From NCBI GenBank assembly GCA_041674385.1, contig JBAYVU010000029.1, forward strand, positions 1 to 41,701: a stretch of 41,701 bases of DNA, in the 5' to 3' direction. The stretch comes from JACRAR01 sp041674385. GTDB taxonomy: Bacteria; Pseudomonadota; Gammaproteobacteria; Burkholderiales; Rhodocyclaceae. The notes beneath the pieces were generated by a model, which was not told the DNA's origin, made no database searches, and was given only the letters and a program-made list of their open reading frames with translations. Positions 9,998 to 16,937 of the stretch are shown piece after piece (within the stretch, counting starts at the first letter, position 1; the number at the start of each line of letters is the position of its first letter). Both the position numbers and the translations under genes were made by a program.

Positions 9998-10141
9998 ATG
10001 CCCGCCCTGTTACAAATTTTATTCGTTGCCACCGCCATCGCTGGCGCTGTCTGGCTGGAAAGCCTGGGCCTTACTGGCCTGATGCTGCTGATCATCGGCC
10101 TGGGTGTAGCCAGGTTTCTGCTGTTCCCGTTTACCCGGTAG
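9998..10141 (+). CDS. Possible small membrane protein, antisense to the tail operon
   Basis: A 47-codon frame on the plus strand between the tail chaperone and the tape measure gene. The product is strongly hydrophobic with two likely membrane segments (LLQILFVATAIAGAVWL and GLMLLIIGLGVARFLLF). No good ribosome binding site is seen. The opposite strand also holds a 44-codon frame (10153 down to about 10022) whose product is rich in Gln, Asp and Ser, simply the antisense image of hydrophobic codons. Only one can be real, and perhaps neither. Confidence 0.27.
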   Translation: MPALLQILFVATAIAGAVWLESLGLTGLMLLIIGLGVARFLLFPFTR

Positions 10142-10184
10142 GTCGGGATTCATCCCGACAATGTCGGGCTTAAGCCCGACCTAC
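10138..10184. repeat. GTAG REP-like double hairpin
   Basis: The element starts GTAGGTCGGG and ends CCCGACCTAC. It holds two hairpins, GTCGGGATTCATCCCGAC and GTCGGGCTTAAGCCCGAC. GTAG at the foot of paired hairpins is the hallmark of REP elements handled by RAYT (TnpA-REP) proteins in bacterial chromosomes. The stop codon of the frameshifted tail chaperone (TAA, 10170-10172) lies inside it. Confidence 0.75.
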
Positions 10185-10780
10185 AAGGCTATTCATCATC
10201 TTCTCCACCGCCTTTCCATCCCCTCTCGCACCTACCGTGATCACGTTCAGCAGCGCGGCGTAACGCTGGTTTTCCAGCCTGTCGATTGCACCGCTGAAGC
10301 CGTGGAACTGGCCTAGCGTGTAGTCCTGTATGGCCGCCAGCGTGTGCCCCGCAGCTATCAGTCGCTGGAAGGATTCGGCCCAGTCGGGGGGGCTTCCTTC
10401 ACTGGCGCACCCGGTATCTGGCGCGCCAAAGATACGAAAAAATACGTGTTCACCCGCACCACGGCGCCGGCGGCGAGGATCACCTCGTCCGGCGTCCAGT
10501 CGTTCAGCTCCTCCACGCTCACGCCGGACAGATAGGCCACCATTTCGGTCAGCGCTTCGCCGTGCTCGGCATAGGCCTCGATCCAGGCCATCATGTCCAT
10601 GGCTTTGAGCTTTTCCATATCCAGCGCACCGGATTTTATCGCCTGAAGAATGGGCAGCGCGGCCTTGATGGCGGGCTGAAGCTGGCGCATGGTGACGGGC
10701 TTGAGGGCGATGGTCTTGCCGGCCACTTCAATTTCAACCGGCTGCGGGATCATGGTTTCAAGTTCGGTTTGTGCGTTCAT
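10170..10780 (-). CDS. Tail assembly chaperone GT-type fusion by -1 frameshift
   Basis: Frameshift product of the tail chaperone gene, about 203 residues. The upstream frame contains C CCC CCG at 10391-10385 (seven C in a row, zero-frame codons CCC CCG). A slip of one base back at this site continues with DWAESFQRLIAAGHTLAAIQ, then GFSGAIDRLENQRYAALLN, which has the look of the phage tail chaperone T domain and has no start codon of its own. The distance from the ATG to the -1 frame stop (611 bases) fits exactly one re-read base. Lambda G/GT works the same way. The stop codon lies in the REP-like element, so the original end may have been different. Confidence 0.75.
10358..10780 (-). CDS. Tail assembly chaperone (G-type, short form)
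   Basis: A 140-residue protein just before the tape measure gene. It has the usual chaperone layout: a short N-terminal beta region (PVEIEVAGKTIALKPVTMRQ), then helices (IKAALPILQAIKSG, WIEAYAEHGEALTEMVAYLSG, VEELNDWTPDEVILAAGAVV). Such proteins coat the tape measure during tail assembly and are absent from the finished virion. A run of seven C near codon 130 gives a second, longer product by frameshifting. The gene follows a compound repeat element that separates it from the preceding small gene. Confidence 0.82.
   Translation of the reverse strand: MNAQTELETMIPQPVEIEVAGKTIALKPVTMRQLQPAIKAALPILQAIKSGALDMEKLKAMDMMAWIEAYAEHGEALTEMVAYLSGVSVEELNDWTPDEVILAAGAVVRVNTYFFVSLARQIPGAPVKEAPPTGPNPSSD
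10385..10393 (-). promoter_or_regulatory. Probable -1 ribosomal frameshift site
   Basis: On the minus strand the bases read G CCC CCC CG; in the zero frame the codons are GCC CCC CCG. The heptamer C CCC CCG allows both tRNAs to re-pair after a one-base backward slip. The next zero-frame stop is only about 10 codons on, and the -1 frame stays open for 70 codons with chaperone-like sequence. Confidence 0.65.
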
Positions 10781-10795
10781 TTCTTTTCCTTTGTT

Positions 10796-10927
10796 GGAGG
10801 CCCGCCTCGGGCCGATTTATCGCGGCCAACTCCCATCCCCATCCTAACCTTCCCCTTGAAGGGGAAGGGACGATCGCTCTCTCTCCCTTTGGGAGAGAGT
10901 TGGAGAGAGGGTTGGCGCCGCTCCTAC
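10796..10927. repeat. Compound host-style repeat (REP-like)
   Basis: It begins GGAGGCCCGCCTCGGGCC, contains CCTTCCCCTTGAAGGGGAAGG and CTCTCTCCCTTTGGGAGAGAG hairpins, and ends GCGCCGCTCCTAC. A near copy lies at 14663-14799, with the same order of parts. Such mosaics are typical of chromosomal intergenic repeats, not of phage. It separates the 27-residue gene from the tail chaperone gene. Confidence 0.75.
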
Positions 10928-11010
10928 TAAAATGCGTCAAAAATCGCGTAGCCAATGGCCGACATACAGAGTGCCCAGAGCGCCCAGAATGCCAGGGCCC
11001 ATTTATTCAT
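10927..11010 (-). CDS. 27-residue membrane peptide gene
   Basis: A short frame whose ATG (11010-11008) overlaps the stop of the 483-residue gene in ATGAATAA, which suggests translational coupling. The product is MNKWALAFWALWALCMSAIG followed by YAIFDAF, one membrane-spanning segment with a Lys at the cytoplasmic side. Its stop lies at the edge of the compound repeat. Single-span peptides of this kind may affect the membrane or tail assembly, but no function can be assigned. Too short for routine gene calling. Confidence 0.5.
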   Translation of the reverse strand: MNKWALAFWALWALCMSAIGYAIFDAF

Positions 11011-12454
11011 AGTACGAATTTATCCCGGCCAGGAACGTGATCGCGCCCGAGGTCGTCACGTCTCCCAGGTTCTTGGCGCTGATGGCGAAAAATTCGTTTG
11101 GGTTGACCACGATGGGGGTGTCGAATTTCATCTCCAGCCCGGCGCTGCCGAGCGTTCCGACTGCTGCTGCTGCCGGGTAAACCTCGAAGCCGATGGGGAT
11201 GCGGCGCGGGCCTTTAGTGGCAACTGCGTCAACTGCGGCAAGCGAAACGGTTGTATGGCCGAAACAGGCGGCGAACGCATATATTACCGGGGTTGCGTTG
11301 CCCGCCAGGACGGTGGTGACGCAACCCTGCAGTTTCAGCCCGGTGATGTAGAGCACGCGCGGCGTCTGGGTGACTCCTCCCGGCGGATTATAAAAACTAA
11401 ATAGAATACCGTCCGTCCCGACCGCGAGTGTTGGCAGCGCCGTTGCTTGCCCGCCAAGCCCAATAAACTCGGCTAAGGCGGTAGCGTTGGCCATGAGCGC
11501 GCCCGCGCCCGCTGCCAGCGAGTTCGTGTATTTCGCGGTGCTGCCCATGGTGCCGCCGTCCTGTCCCTGCGCGCCGGTCTGGCCCATGGCGGCCATGACG
11601 TGGCTCCATGGCTTGACCACGCTGATGTCGGTCTGGTCCACGTGCACTTCGCCCACCCGCACCTGCATCGGCGTGCCCACAACGGTGCCGATGTTGCGGT
11701 ATTGCATGGAGACCGGCAGGGCGCAATTCATGAAGGGTTGACCGTTGCCGGCGGGTACGTCGATCTCGCCCAGCAGTTGGCCGGCGGCCCAGAATGTCGC
11801 CTTGCGCTGGTTGACGACGATATTGAACTGGACGTTTGCATTGAGCGTGAAGGCGTTGGCGAGCATCAGCACGCCGGACTGGACTTCGACGCCGTTGTAG
11901 TTCAGCACGCCGATCAGTCCGGCGCTGGTGAGCCGGAAGTAAACGCCATCGGTGGGCGCGGCGCCGCCTGCGGCGAAGGGGAACAGGCCGGCGTCGAACA
12001 CTTCCCCGGCCAGCGGGTATTGGGTTATCGCTCCGGTGAACTCGAAATGCAGCCCGGCGTTGCCCATCAAGTTAAACGGTCTATAGGTTGACCAGATGCA
12101 GCCGGTCGCGGTAGTCAGGGTATTGGAGCTGTTGAAGGTGATAAAGCCGCCGCCCAGAGCGAGCGTCATGGTGGCGGAGGCGGTGCGGTAGTTGGCCGTG
12201 TTCTGCGCGGCGACGTTGAACGAGTGGTTCATCAGCACGCTGTCCTGGCCGATGGATAGCCGCCCGTCGTCGGAGGTGAACGGGGTGCCGATTTGCGGCG
12301 TGCCCGTCACCATGCCGGAATCGTTCTCGGTGGCGAGGATCGCGTAACCAGCCTGAGTTTTGACGCGCGGCAGGGCGACTTTTGCGTTGTTGTTGGCGTC
12401 CACCCCGGCGCCTAGACCGGATACGGGGTCGCGTGTGATTACGTCCATTGCCAT
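11003..12454 (-). CDS. Tail-associated structural protein (483 aa)
   Basis: A Gly/Ala-rich protein in the tail block between a 142-residue appendage protein and the tail chaperone. The middle region resembles a concanavalin-like beta sandwich (GNAGLHFEFTGAITQYPL, DGVYFRLTSAGLIGVLNY, QFNIVVNQRKATFWAAGQ), the kind of domain used for surface binding. A second beta domain follows residue 360 (GVTQTPRVLYITGLKLQG). It could be a tail-surface decoration or a minor tail protein. The order resembles B3-like phages, where large proteins of unknown role sit here. Start MAMDV was chosen as the first ATG; the second ATG two codons on is possible. Confidence 0.75.
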   Translation of the reverse strand: MAMDVITRDPVSGLGAGVDANNNAKVALPRVKTQAGYAILATENDSGMVTGTPQIGTPFTSDDGRLSIGQDSVLMNHSFNVAAQNTANYRTASATMTLALGGGFITFNSSNTLTTATGCIWSTYRPFNLMGNAGLHFEFTGAITQYPLAGEVFDAGLFPFAAGGAAPTDGVYFRLTSAGLIGVLNYNGVEVQSGVLMLANAFTLNANVQFNIVVNQRKATFWAAGQLLGEIDVPAGNGQPFMNCALPVSMQYRNIGTVVGTPMQVRVGEVHVDQTDISVVKPWSHVMAAMGQTGAQGQDGGTMGSTAKYTNSLAAGAGALMANATALAEFIGLGGQATALPTLAVGTDGILFSFYNPPGGVTQTPRVLYITGLKLQGCVTTVLAGNATPVIYAFAACFGHTTVSLAAVDAVATKGPRRIPIGFEVYPAAAAVGTLGSAGLEMKFDTPIVVNPNEFFAISAKNLGDVTTSGAITFLAGINSYYE

Positions 12455-12464
12455 TATTTATCTC

Positions 12465-12893
12465 CTAGTTCCATGTCCAGCGCACCTTGAAGGTGCCCTG
12501 CATTTTCTGTTCGGCCCGGGCGTTGATGGTGAATCCCGTACCGGCTGTCGGCACGCTGCAGCTCAGGCCGATGAATCCGGCGGCATAGGCATGATCACCG
12601 GCGCTGTGGTCGGCGCTGGCATCGGCCATGAACGCAGCATTGGCCGCTGAGGTGGTTTGGATTGCCCCCTGCCCGATGACAGCGACCGAGGCCTCGTTCG
12701 AGCCGGGGAATGGGCCGAAGTCGAGCGTGGCCGTGCCGCTGTTGCCGCTCGCCACTGCCGCCAGGTCGTCCCATGTCACGCCGTTGTCGTAGTACACCTT
12801 GCCGTCGCTGGCCAGCGTCACCATGCGCCCTACCGTGCCTGCTTCTGGCAGGGCGGTGACGACGGCGAGGTCAAGGGGAGATAGAAGTTTCAT
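12465..12893 (-). CDS. Tail appendage-associated protein
   Basis: A 142-residue protein starting one base inside the stop of the tail fibre-like gene (TAATG). The N-terminal part (GTVGRMVTLASDGKVYYDNG, then VTWDDL) is a short motif often seen at the start or linker of phage fibre proteins, also present in the 338-residue protein upstream as GQIYYDTAIGCERQWDG. The rest is a beta-rich Ala/Gly/Ser domain (TATLDFGPFPGSNEASVAV) ending QGTFKVRWTWN. Probably a structural component of the tail fibre or tip. Confidence 0.68.
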   Translation of the reverse strand: MKLLSPLDLAVVTALPEAGTVGRMVTLASDGKVYYDNGVTWDDLAAVASGNSGTATLDFGPFPGSNEASVAVIGQGAIQTTSAANAAFMADASADHSAGDHAYAAGFIGLSCSVPTAGTGFTINARAEQKMQGTFKVRWTWN

Positions 12894-13909
12894 TAATGAC
12901 CAATTGCGTTAGCGCGATACTGGGAAACGCTAGGAGCGACCGCGAACGAGATTACAACATCAGTCGCCGTAACCCGGATGTCCGGATACACCACGTCGCC
13001 CGTTGCGGCCTCATACACCTGGATAATCGGGTTTTCTACCGACCAGCCATAGGCGGCCCGTGACAGGGTGAAAGTTGTTGCGGAGCCATCGCCGATAAAC
13101 GCTCCGGAAAGTGAAAATATGGCGGCCGGATCAAGCGCCAGGCCAGCGGGGCCGGCTACCAGCCCTGACCACTGCAGCGGCAGTTGCGTTTCGTCGAGTT
13201 TCACCGAAAACGCGCTGCCAGTCAGTTGCAGGCCGTTCCCTGCCGTATAGGTGCTACCTGCCCCGAACTGTGCCCAGACTACCGCAGTGACGCCGACCGT
13301 GATGGCGCCGGTGGTGGAAACCTTCCACTGGCTGCCGCCGTAGGTCGTGCCCTCTTCAACGAAAGTGAACGCCGCCGTGGTGTAGTTGTTCGAGGTGTCG
13401 CAATCGGTGGCACGTGTCCATGCGCCAGCTGCAGCGACATAGATGCCGTTCTGGCTGGCGGTGGCCTGCGCTGTTACCAGCACGCGGTTGCCTGCCACCA
13501 CGCTCACGCCGTCGATAGTCTGCGCACCGGACAGGGTGATGTCTGCCACGGACACGGCACGCACCGAGAGCTTGGCATCCAGCCCGGCGGCGCTGGCCTG
13601 AATCTTGGGGTCGACGATGGCGTCAACGGCGGTGGTGAAATCAGAAATGGTGCCGGCGGCCTGCGTGCCGGTATGGTTGGCGCGGGCCAGCGGGTCAGTG
13701 GCGAGCGCGGACAATGGAATGCCGGTCGCCTTGCGGGCATCCTTATTCACCCAGACGGCACCGTCCCACTGGCGTTCACATCCGATGGCGGTATCGTAGT
13801 AGATCTGCCCCACGCCAGGGTTAGCGGGCGCGGTAGCGAGATTCTGGATACGGGCGTTCTGCAGCTCGTTCTTGTTGAGGTCGATCGGGGTGAGGTGTTT
13901 CTGGGCCAT
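12893..13909 (-). CDS. Tail fibre-like protein
   Basis: A 338-residue protein with the typical features of phage fibres. The N-terminus (LTPIDLNKNELQNARIQNL) is a common fibre start, followed by PANPGVGQIYYDT. Residues about 85-220 form a segment shared with many phage fibre proteins (GLDAKLSVRAVSVADITLSG, GVSVVAGNRVLVTAQATASQ, NGIYVAAAGAWTRATDCDT). The C-terminal part carries GDGSATTFTLSRAAYGW. Fibres bind the cell surface, so this is a likely host-range protein. A REP-like double hairpin lies upstream at 13928-13973. Confidence 0.82.
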   Translation of the reverse strand: MAQKHLTPIDLNKNELQNARIQNLATAPANPGVGQIYYDTAIGCERQWDGAVWVNKDARKATGIPLSALATDPLARANHTGTQAAGTISDFTTAVDAIVDPKIQASAAGLDAKLSVRAVSVADITLSGAQTIDGVSVVAGNRVLVTAQATASQNGIYVAAAGAWTRATDCDTSNNYTTAAFTFVEEGTTYGGSQWKVSTTGAITVGVTAVVWAQFGAGSTYTAGNGLQLTGSAFSVKLDETQLPLQWSGLVAGPAGLALDPAAIFSLSGAFIGDGSATTFTLSRAAYGWSVENPIIQVYEAATGDVVYPDIRVTATDVVISFAVAPSVSQYRANAIGH

Positions 13910-13927
13910 GGTGGTTCTCCTTTTATC

Positions 13928-13973
13928 GTAGGTCGGGCTTCAGCCCGAAATGTCGGGTTAAAACCCGACCTAC
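13928..13973. repeat. GTAG REP-like double hairpin
   Basis: It starts GTAGGTCGGGCTTCAGCCCG and ends ACCCGACCTAC, with two hairpins. It is a near copy of the element at 10138-10184 and sits between the fibre C-terminal-like gene and the fibre gene. Confidence 0.75.
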
Positions 13974-13980
13974 ATATTCA

Positions 13981-14319
13981 TCAGTTCAGATACGCGGTCC
14001 CGGCAAACGCGCCGGAAAAATTCAGTTGCAAATTGTTGCTGTCGATGTAGCTCACGTCGCCGATTACCACGCTGCCGGCGGAATCCACTACCGTGGCGGA
14101 TGGGTGCTTGCCGAGGTTGTGGGCCACCAGCCAGGTGTCCGACGGGATGAGCTGGCTGTGCGCGTAGTGCTTGTCCGCACCGCCGCCCTGGTAAATGTTC
14201 TGCATCAGGCGCACGCCCGCTGATATGACGCGGGAGACGGTTTCCTTGATTACCAGCACCTGATTGCCGCGCTTGACCACCAGGACGCTGTTTTTCTTGA
14301 CCACCACCACGCCGGTCAT
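13981..14319 (-). CDS. Short tail fibre-like protein
   Basis: A 112-residue protein; its ATG overlaps the preceding stop as ATGA, which settles the start although the frame is open further upstream. The N-terminal region is rich in Val and Lys (VVVVKKNSVLVVKRGNQVLV). The C-terminal half has the signature of many phage fibre ends: WLVAHNLGKHPSATVVDSAG, then GDVSYIDSNNLQLNF, then FAGTAYLN. It probably trimerises with or caps another fibre component. Length is far below a full fibre, so it may be a separate subunit. Confidence 0.75.
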   Translation of the reverse strand: MTGVVVVKKNSVLVVKRGNQVLVIKETVSRVISAGVRLMQNIYQGGGADKHYAHSQLIPSDTWLVAHNLGKHPSATVVDSAGSVVIGDVSYIDSNNLQLNFSGAFAGTAYLN

Positions 14320-14645
14320 GACAGCACCAGCTTGCCGGCCATCAGCGTCCAGTCGCCGCTGGGGTAGGTCAGGATCAGTCGGTAGCGGTATTGCCCCGCC
14401 GCCAGCGCGCTGAAATTCGCGTGGGCGGTCTGGATGGAAATCAGGCCGTCCGCGGCGAGCGGCAGGACGCCGCCGTTGGCGGTGGACAGCAGCACCGTCG
14501 CGCCGCCGATGCGGTCGTCGATTTCCAGCCTGGCAGTCACGCCGCTCAGGTCGATCGGCGGGCCGGACTCGGTTTCCTGCCATACCAGCTCGTAGGGCAC
14601 GGTGTCGGCCTGGGCGAGATGGACGTCATAAATGGCGGCTGGCAT
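14316..14645 (-). CDS. Small tail protein, BppU-like N-terminal type
   Basis: A 109-residue protein. I start it at 14645 (MPAAIYDVHL) because AAGGGTAA lies just upstream; the open frame reaches 14714 but that extension is made of repeat sequence. The body (TARLEIDDRIGGATVLLSTA, LSALAAGQYRYRLILTYPSG-like pattern in FSALAAGQYRYRLILTYP) resembles the immunoglobulin-like N-terminal domain of baseplate upper proteins (BppU family), used to attach fibres to the tail. The next gene overlaps by four bases. Confidence 0.68.
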   Translation of the reverse strand: MPAAIYDVHLAQADTVPYELVWQETESGPPIDLSGVTARLEIDDRIGGATVLLSTANGGVLPLAADGLISIQTAHANFSALAAGQYRYRLILTYPSGDWTLMAGKLVLS

Positions 14646-14662
14646 ATTTACCCTTATCGTTT

Positions 14663-14799
14663 GTAGGAGGCCCGCCCCCGGGCCGATAAAATCGCGGCGA
14701 AATCCCATCCCCATCCCAACCTTCCCCTTGAAGGGGAAGGAGCGATCGCCCTCTCTCCCTTTGGGAGAGAGTTGGAGAGAGGGTCGGCTCCGCTCCTAC
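14663..14799. repeat. Compound host-style repeat (REP-like)
   Basis: It starts GTAGGAGGCCCGCCCCCGGG and ends GGCTCCGCTCCTAC, with CCTTCCCCTTGAAGGGGAAGG and CTCTCTCCCTTTGGGAGAGAG hairpins between. It matches the element at 10796-10927 almost part for part. The tail tube stop codon (TAG, bases 14801-14799) overlaps its last base. Confidence 0.78.
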
Positions 14800-15566
14800 T
14801 AGGCCGCCAATCCATCGATGCGCATGAACGGGCCGTAGTCGCCATCAGCGGCCAGCTCGCCCACGTAGAGCATTTCCCCTTCCAGGGAGAGCACCGCCTC
14901 GTCGTCGCCCAGCCAGTTGAAATCCTTGGTCGGGCTGAACTTGATTTTAGGGATGGTGACGCGCGCCTTGCTGCCGTCGGCGGTGTTCAGCACGTCCATG
15001 ATCAGGCCCTTGACCACGCTGGTGGCGTTGAATGCGGCGATGTTGCCGTATGCCGCATAGGCATAATCCGCCTTGAGCGGCAGGGTCAGGCCGGTCACGG
15101 AGATGATGTTGATGCGGCCATGGTCAGCGCTGTCCACCGTGTAGTTGGTGCCTTCCACCAGGGTGGCCGGGGTGGCGTTGCTGTCTTTGATGACAACGCT
15201 GGTTATTTTGGGGTGCTTGGTGTGCACTACGTCGCCCGCCGCAACGCTTGGGAATGCTTCAGCCGTCACGGTGCTGGCCGGGGTCAGGGCGCTGGTGCCG
15301 TACATCGACATGGCCAGCATGGCGCGGTCGAAATCGTGCATCTCCAGGGTGACGCTGGCCTCTTTTCCCTTCTCCAGGATGGCCTGGGTGAGGCGCTGGC
15401 CGGAGCAGCTTTCCTTGACTTTCTGGGTATCCTGGCTGAACGAGGTTTTAAGGGTACGGTTGCCGCAGCCGATCTTTTTCATGTTGACCAGGTAGCCTTG
15501 CGCGGTGTTGCCGTTGACTGCGTCGAAATCGCCCAGGAAGATCGGGCCTTGTCCGGAAAAAATCAT
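14799..15566 (-). CDS. Major tail tube protein
   Basis: A 255-residue protein with the pattern of siphovirus tail tube proteins of B3-like phages: an N-terminal GQGPIFLGDFDAVNGNT, a middle ASVTLEMHDFDRAMLAMSMY, an inserted domain (LVEGTNYTVDSADHGRINII), and a C-terminal KIKFSPTKDFNWLGDDEAVL with LEGEMLY. Tube proteins stack as hexamers around the tape measure. Position between gp37-like/DUF7210-like genes and the fibres fits. Absence of a sheath gene next to it supports a non-contractile tail. Confidence 0.87.
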   Translation of the reverse strand: MIFSGQGPIFLGDFDAVNGNTAQGYLVNMKKIGCGNRTLKTSFSQDTQKVKESCSGQRLTQAILEKGKEASVTLEMHDFDRAMLAMSMYGTSALTPASTVTAEAFPSVAAGDVVHTKHPKITSVVIKDSNATPATLVEGTNYTVDSADHGRINIISVTGLTLPLKADYAYAAYGNIAAFNATSVVKGLIMDVLNTADGSKARVTIPKIKFSPTKDFNWLGDDEAVLSLEGEMLYVGELAADGDYGPFMRIDGLAA

Positions 15567-15584
15567 TTTGAATCTCCTTTAATT

Positions 15585-15671
15585 AGCTGTCAGCTATCAG
15601 CGATCAGCTTTCAGTGGGTTGTGCGGCTTCGCCGCGTTTTTTGCTGACAGCTGACGGCTGATGGCTGTTAG
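15585..15671. repeat. AGCTGTCAGC-type host-style repeat
   Basis: Repeated AGCTGTCAGC/GCTGACAGCT units flank a GTGCGGCTTCGCCGCG hairpin. The same element in the same orientation is at 18352-18446. Here it provides the last residues and the TGA (15606-15604) of the 60-residue gene. Confidence 0.75.
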
Positions 15672-15786
15672 CCGCCTTTATTGCGATCAGCCATTCGGCG
15701 GCATCCGTGGGCAGATCGAGCACGCTGCCTGCCGGATAATTGCGGCCGGCGTGCTCGTGGGGCAGGATCAGTTCGATTTTCATCAT
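15604..15786 (-). CDS. DUF7210-like small protein with repeat-encoded tail
   Basis: A 60-residue protein. The first 40 residues (ELILPHEHAGRNYPAGSVLD, then AAEWLIAIKAA) match the pattern of small phage proteins found between the gp37-like gene and tail genes in Mu-like elements. The last 20 residues (NSHQPSAVSKKRGEAAQPTE) are encoded by the host-style repeat at 15585-15671, so the native C-terminus was probably replaced when the repeat arrived. The function of the family is unknown. Confidence 0.7.
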   Translation of the reverse strand: MMKIELILPHEHAGRNYPAGSVLDLPTDAAEWLIAIKAANSHQPSAVSKKRGEAAQPTES

Positions 15787-15801
15787 TCGCTCCTGGGTAA
15801 A

Positions 15802-16239
15802 TTAGCCGATGCACGGCATAGGTATTTTTTTCAGCCTGGCTTCCCAGGCGAGCGGAAAATAGGCATAGCCGGCGTTAAAGTACGGGCGCGGCGGGTTAGA
15901 GGGGAGCAGCGGTTTAACGCCCACCGGCTGCCAGCCGAGCAAGGCGGAGAACACGGCATCCAGAATCGGGCCGGCATCCTGGCGGGCATCTTCCCCGCTC
16001 CTGGTGCTGCGTAAATTGCGCACCGCAACGACAGTGATCCAGCGCTCGATGATCTCCACCAAGCCTTTTTCCACCCGCATGACGGGGCCGTCGTAAACCA
16101 CATGCACGGCGGGTACCGGCTGGGAGTTTTCCTTCACCCCGACCATTTCCGCCGAGGTGACAACCTTGAGCCCTGGCACGATCACCTCCTGGCGGATGCG
16201 TTCCACCAGGAGCGGCTCGATGGCCAGCATGCCGATCAT
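15802..16239 (-). CDS. Mu gp37-like tail terminator/completion protein
   Basis: A 145-residue protein whose start overlaps the stop of the gp36 gene as ATGA. It has the pattern of Mu gp37/DUF1834-type proteins: an N-terminal helix (LAIEPLLVERIRQEV), then VPAVHVVYDGPVMRVEKG, and ITVVAVRNLRSTRSGEDARQ followed by AGPILDAVFSALLGWQP. Proteins of this type are thought to close the tail or the head-tail joint. Its place directly after gp36 is conserved in Mu-like phages. Confidence 0.78.
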   Translation of the reverse strand: MIGMLAIEPLLVERIRQEVIVPGLKVVTSAEMVGVKENSQPVPAVHVVYDGPVMRVEKGLVEIIERWITVVAVRNLRSTRSGEDARQDAGPILDAVFSALLGWQPVGVKPLLPSNPPRPYFNAGYAYFPLAWEARLKKIPMPCIG

Positions 16240-16643
16240 GCGCGCTCGCTCCGGCTGAATACCTTCGTGCTTTCGCTGAACTGCGGCAGACTGGTGGTGG
16301 CGACGGGGGTCATGCCGAGACTGAGCTTGCCATGGCCGACTTGCTCCAGGAAGCGGATGGCGTCGCGCTGGCGGATGCGCACCGTGTTGCTATCGTCCAG
16401 GTTGGCATCCGGGAAGAGGTTGTAGCGGGCGAGGTCGCACGCATAACCCACCAGGATGGCCGGCGCTGGCGAGAGCGGCACGGGGTAGCGGCCCGACAGG
16501 TAGCCATCGACCAGCGCGCTGGCGTCGGCAATGGCCTGAGCGATCACGGTTTCATCGATCACGCCATTGCCCAGGCGATCGGTGAGCTGGACCATCTGCT
16601 CTTCTCCGAAGCGGGCAATCATGTCGGCGAGGGTGGCGTACAT
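16236..16643 (-). CDS. Mu gp36-like protein (DUF1320)
   Basis: A 135-residue protein starting MYATLADMIARFGEEQMVQL, the classic opening of DUF1320/Mu gp36 proteins. The rest (IAQAIADASALVDGYLSGRY, CDLARYNLFPD, RQRDAIRFLEQVGHGKLSLG) also fits along its length. These proteins are head completion or head-tail connector components. It lies between the FluMu-type gp35 gene and the gp37-like gene, as in Mu. Confidence 0.9.
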   Translation of the reverse strand: MYATLADMIARFGEEQMVQLTDRLGNGVIDETVIAQAIADASALVDGYLSGRYPVPLSPAPAILVGYACDLARYNLFPDANLDDSNTVRIRQRDAIRFLEQVGHGKLSLGMTPVATTSLPQFSESTKVFSRSERA

Positions 16644-16646
16644 GGA

Positions 16647-16856
16647 TTATTCGGCTTCCGCAGCCACGCTGACGGTCAGCATGGGTTCGGCCTGGAGGAT
16701 CTCGGCCTCTTCCGGGGAGACCGTGATCTCGACGGGCGCTTTGCCGAAGCCGATGCCACAGCGGCGGAAGTTGTCGCGTTTTGCCGTGACGGTCACAGTT
16801 ACCATCGCTGGTAAATCCGCTCCTACAGGTTCTGATGCTGGTTTCTTGGTAGCCAT
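16647..16856 (-). CDS. FluMu gp35-like small protein with REP-derived peptide
   Basis: A 69-residue protein. The core (VTVTAKRDNFRRCGIGFGKA, then SPEEAEILQAEPMLTV) matches the FluMu N-terminal domain pattern of Mu gp35-like proteins, which sit between the major head protein and gp36. Residues 10-15 (PVGADL) are encoded by GTAGGAGCGGATTTACC at 16826-16810, the same peptide a REP-like sequence gives in the portal gene. The role of gp35 is not well known; probably head or connector related. Confidence 0.8.
   Translation of the reverse strand: MATKKPASEPVGADLPAMVTVTVTAKRDNFRRCGIGFGKAPVEITVSPEEAEILQAEPMLTVSVAAEAE
16810..16826. repeat. Partial REP-like element inside gp35 gene
   Basis: On the minus strand it reads GTAGGAGCGGATTTACC, the common head of GTAG REP elements, read in frame as VGADLP. 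It is one of three such in-frame cases in this phage (others at 28569 and 38646). Confidence 0.55.
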
Positions 16857-16937
16857 GTTGACATCCTCAATGAGTGTTTATTGCAGCTGGTTCACGGATG
16901 ACGGCCAGCGAACCGGCCGCCATGGATCAAACAGCTA

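Noticed and set aside
10386..10392. Run of seven G (plus strand) as a sequencing error
   Set aside because: An error is possible, but both the short form with its stop and the -1 extension make sense as a chaperone frameshift pair.
10796..14799. Repeats as a CRISPR array
   Set aside because: The repeats are palindromic mosaics far apart between genes, with no regular spacers and no cas genes.
14772..15647. Plus-strand frame over the tail tube gene
   Set aside because: Antisense shadow; the minus strand encodes a clear tail tube protein with proper spacing to its neighbours.
15604..15671. Repeat hairpins as simple terminators
   Set aside because: They lack T runs after the stem on the coding strand in most cases and recur as longer mosaic elements.
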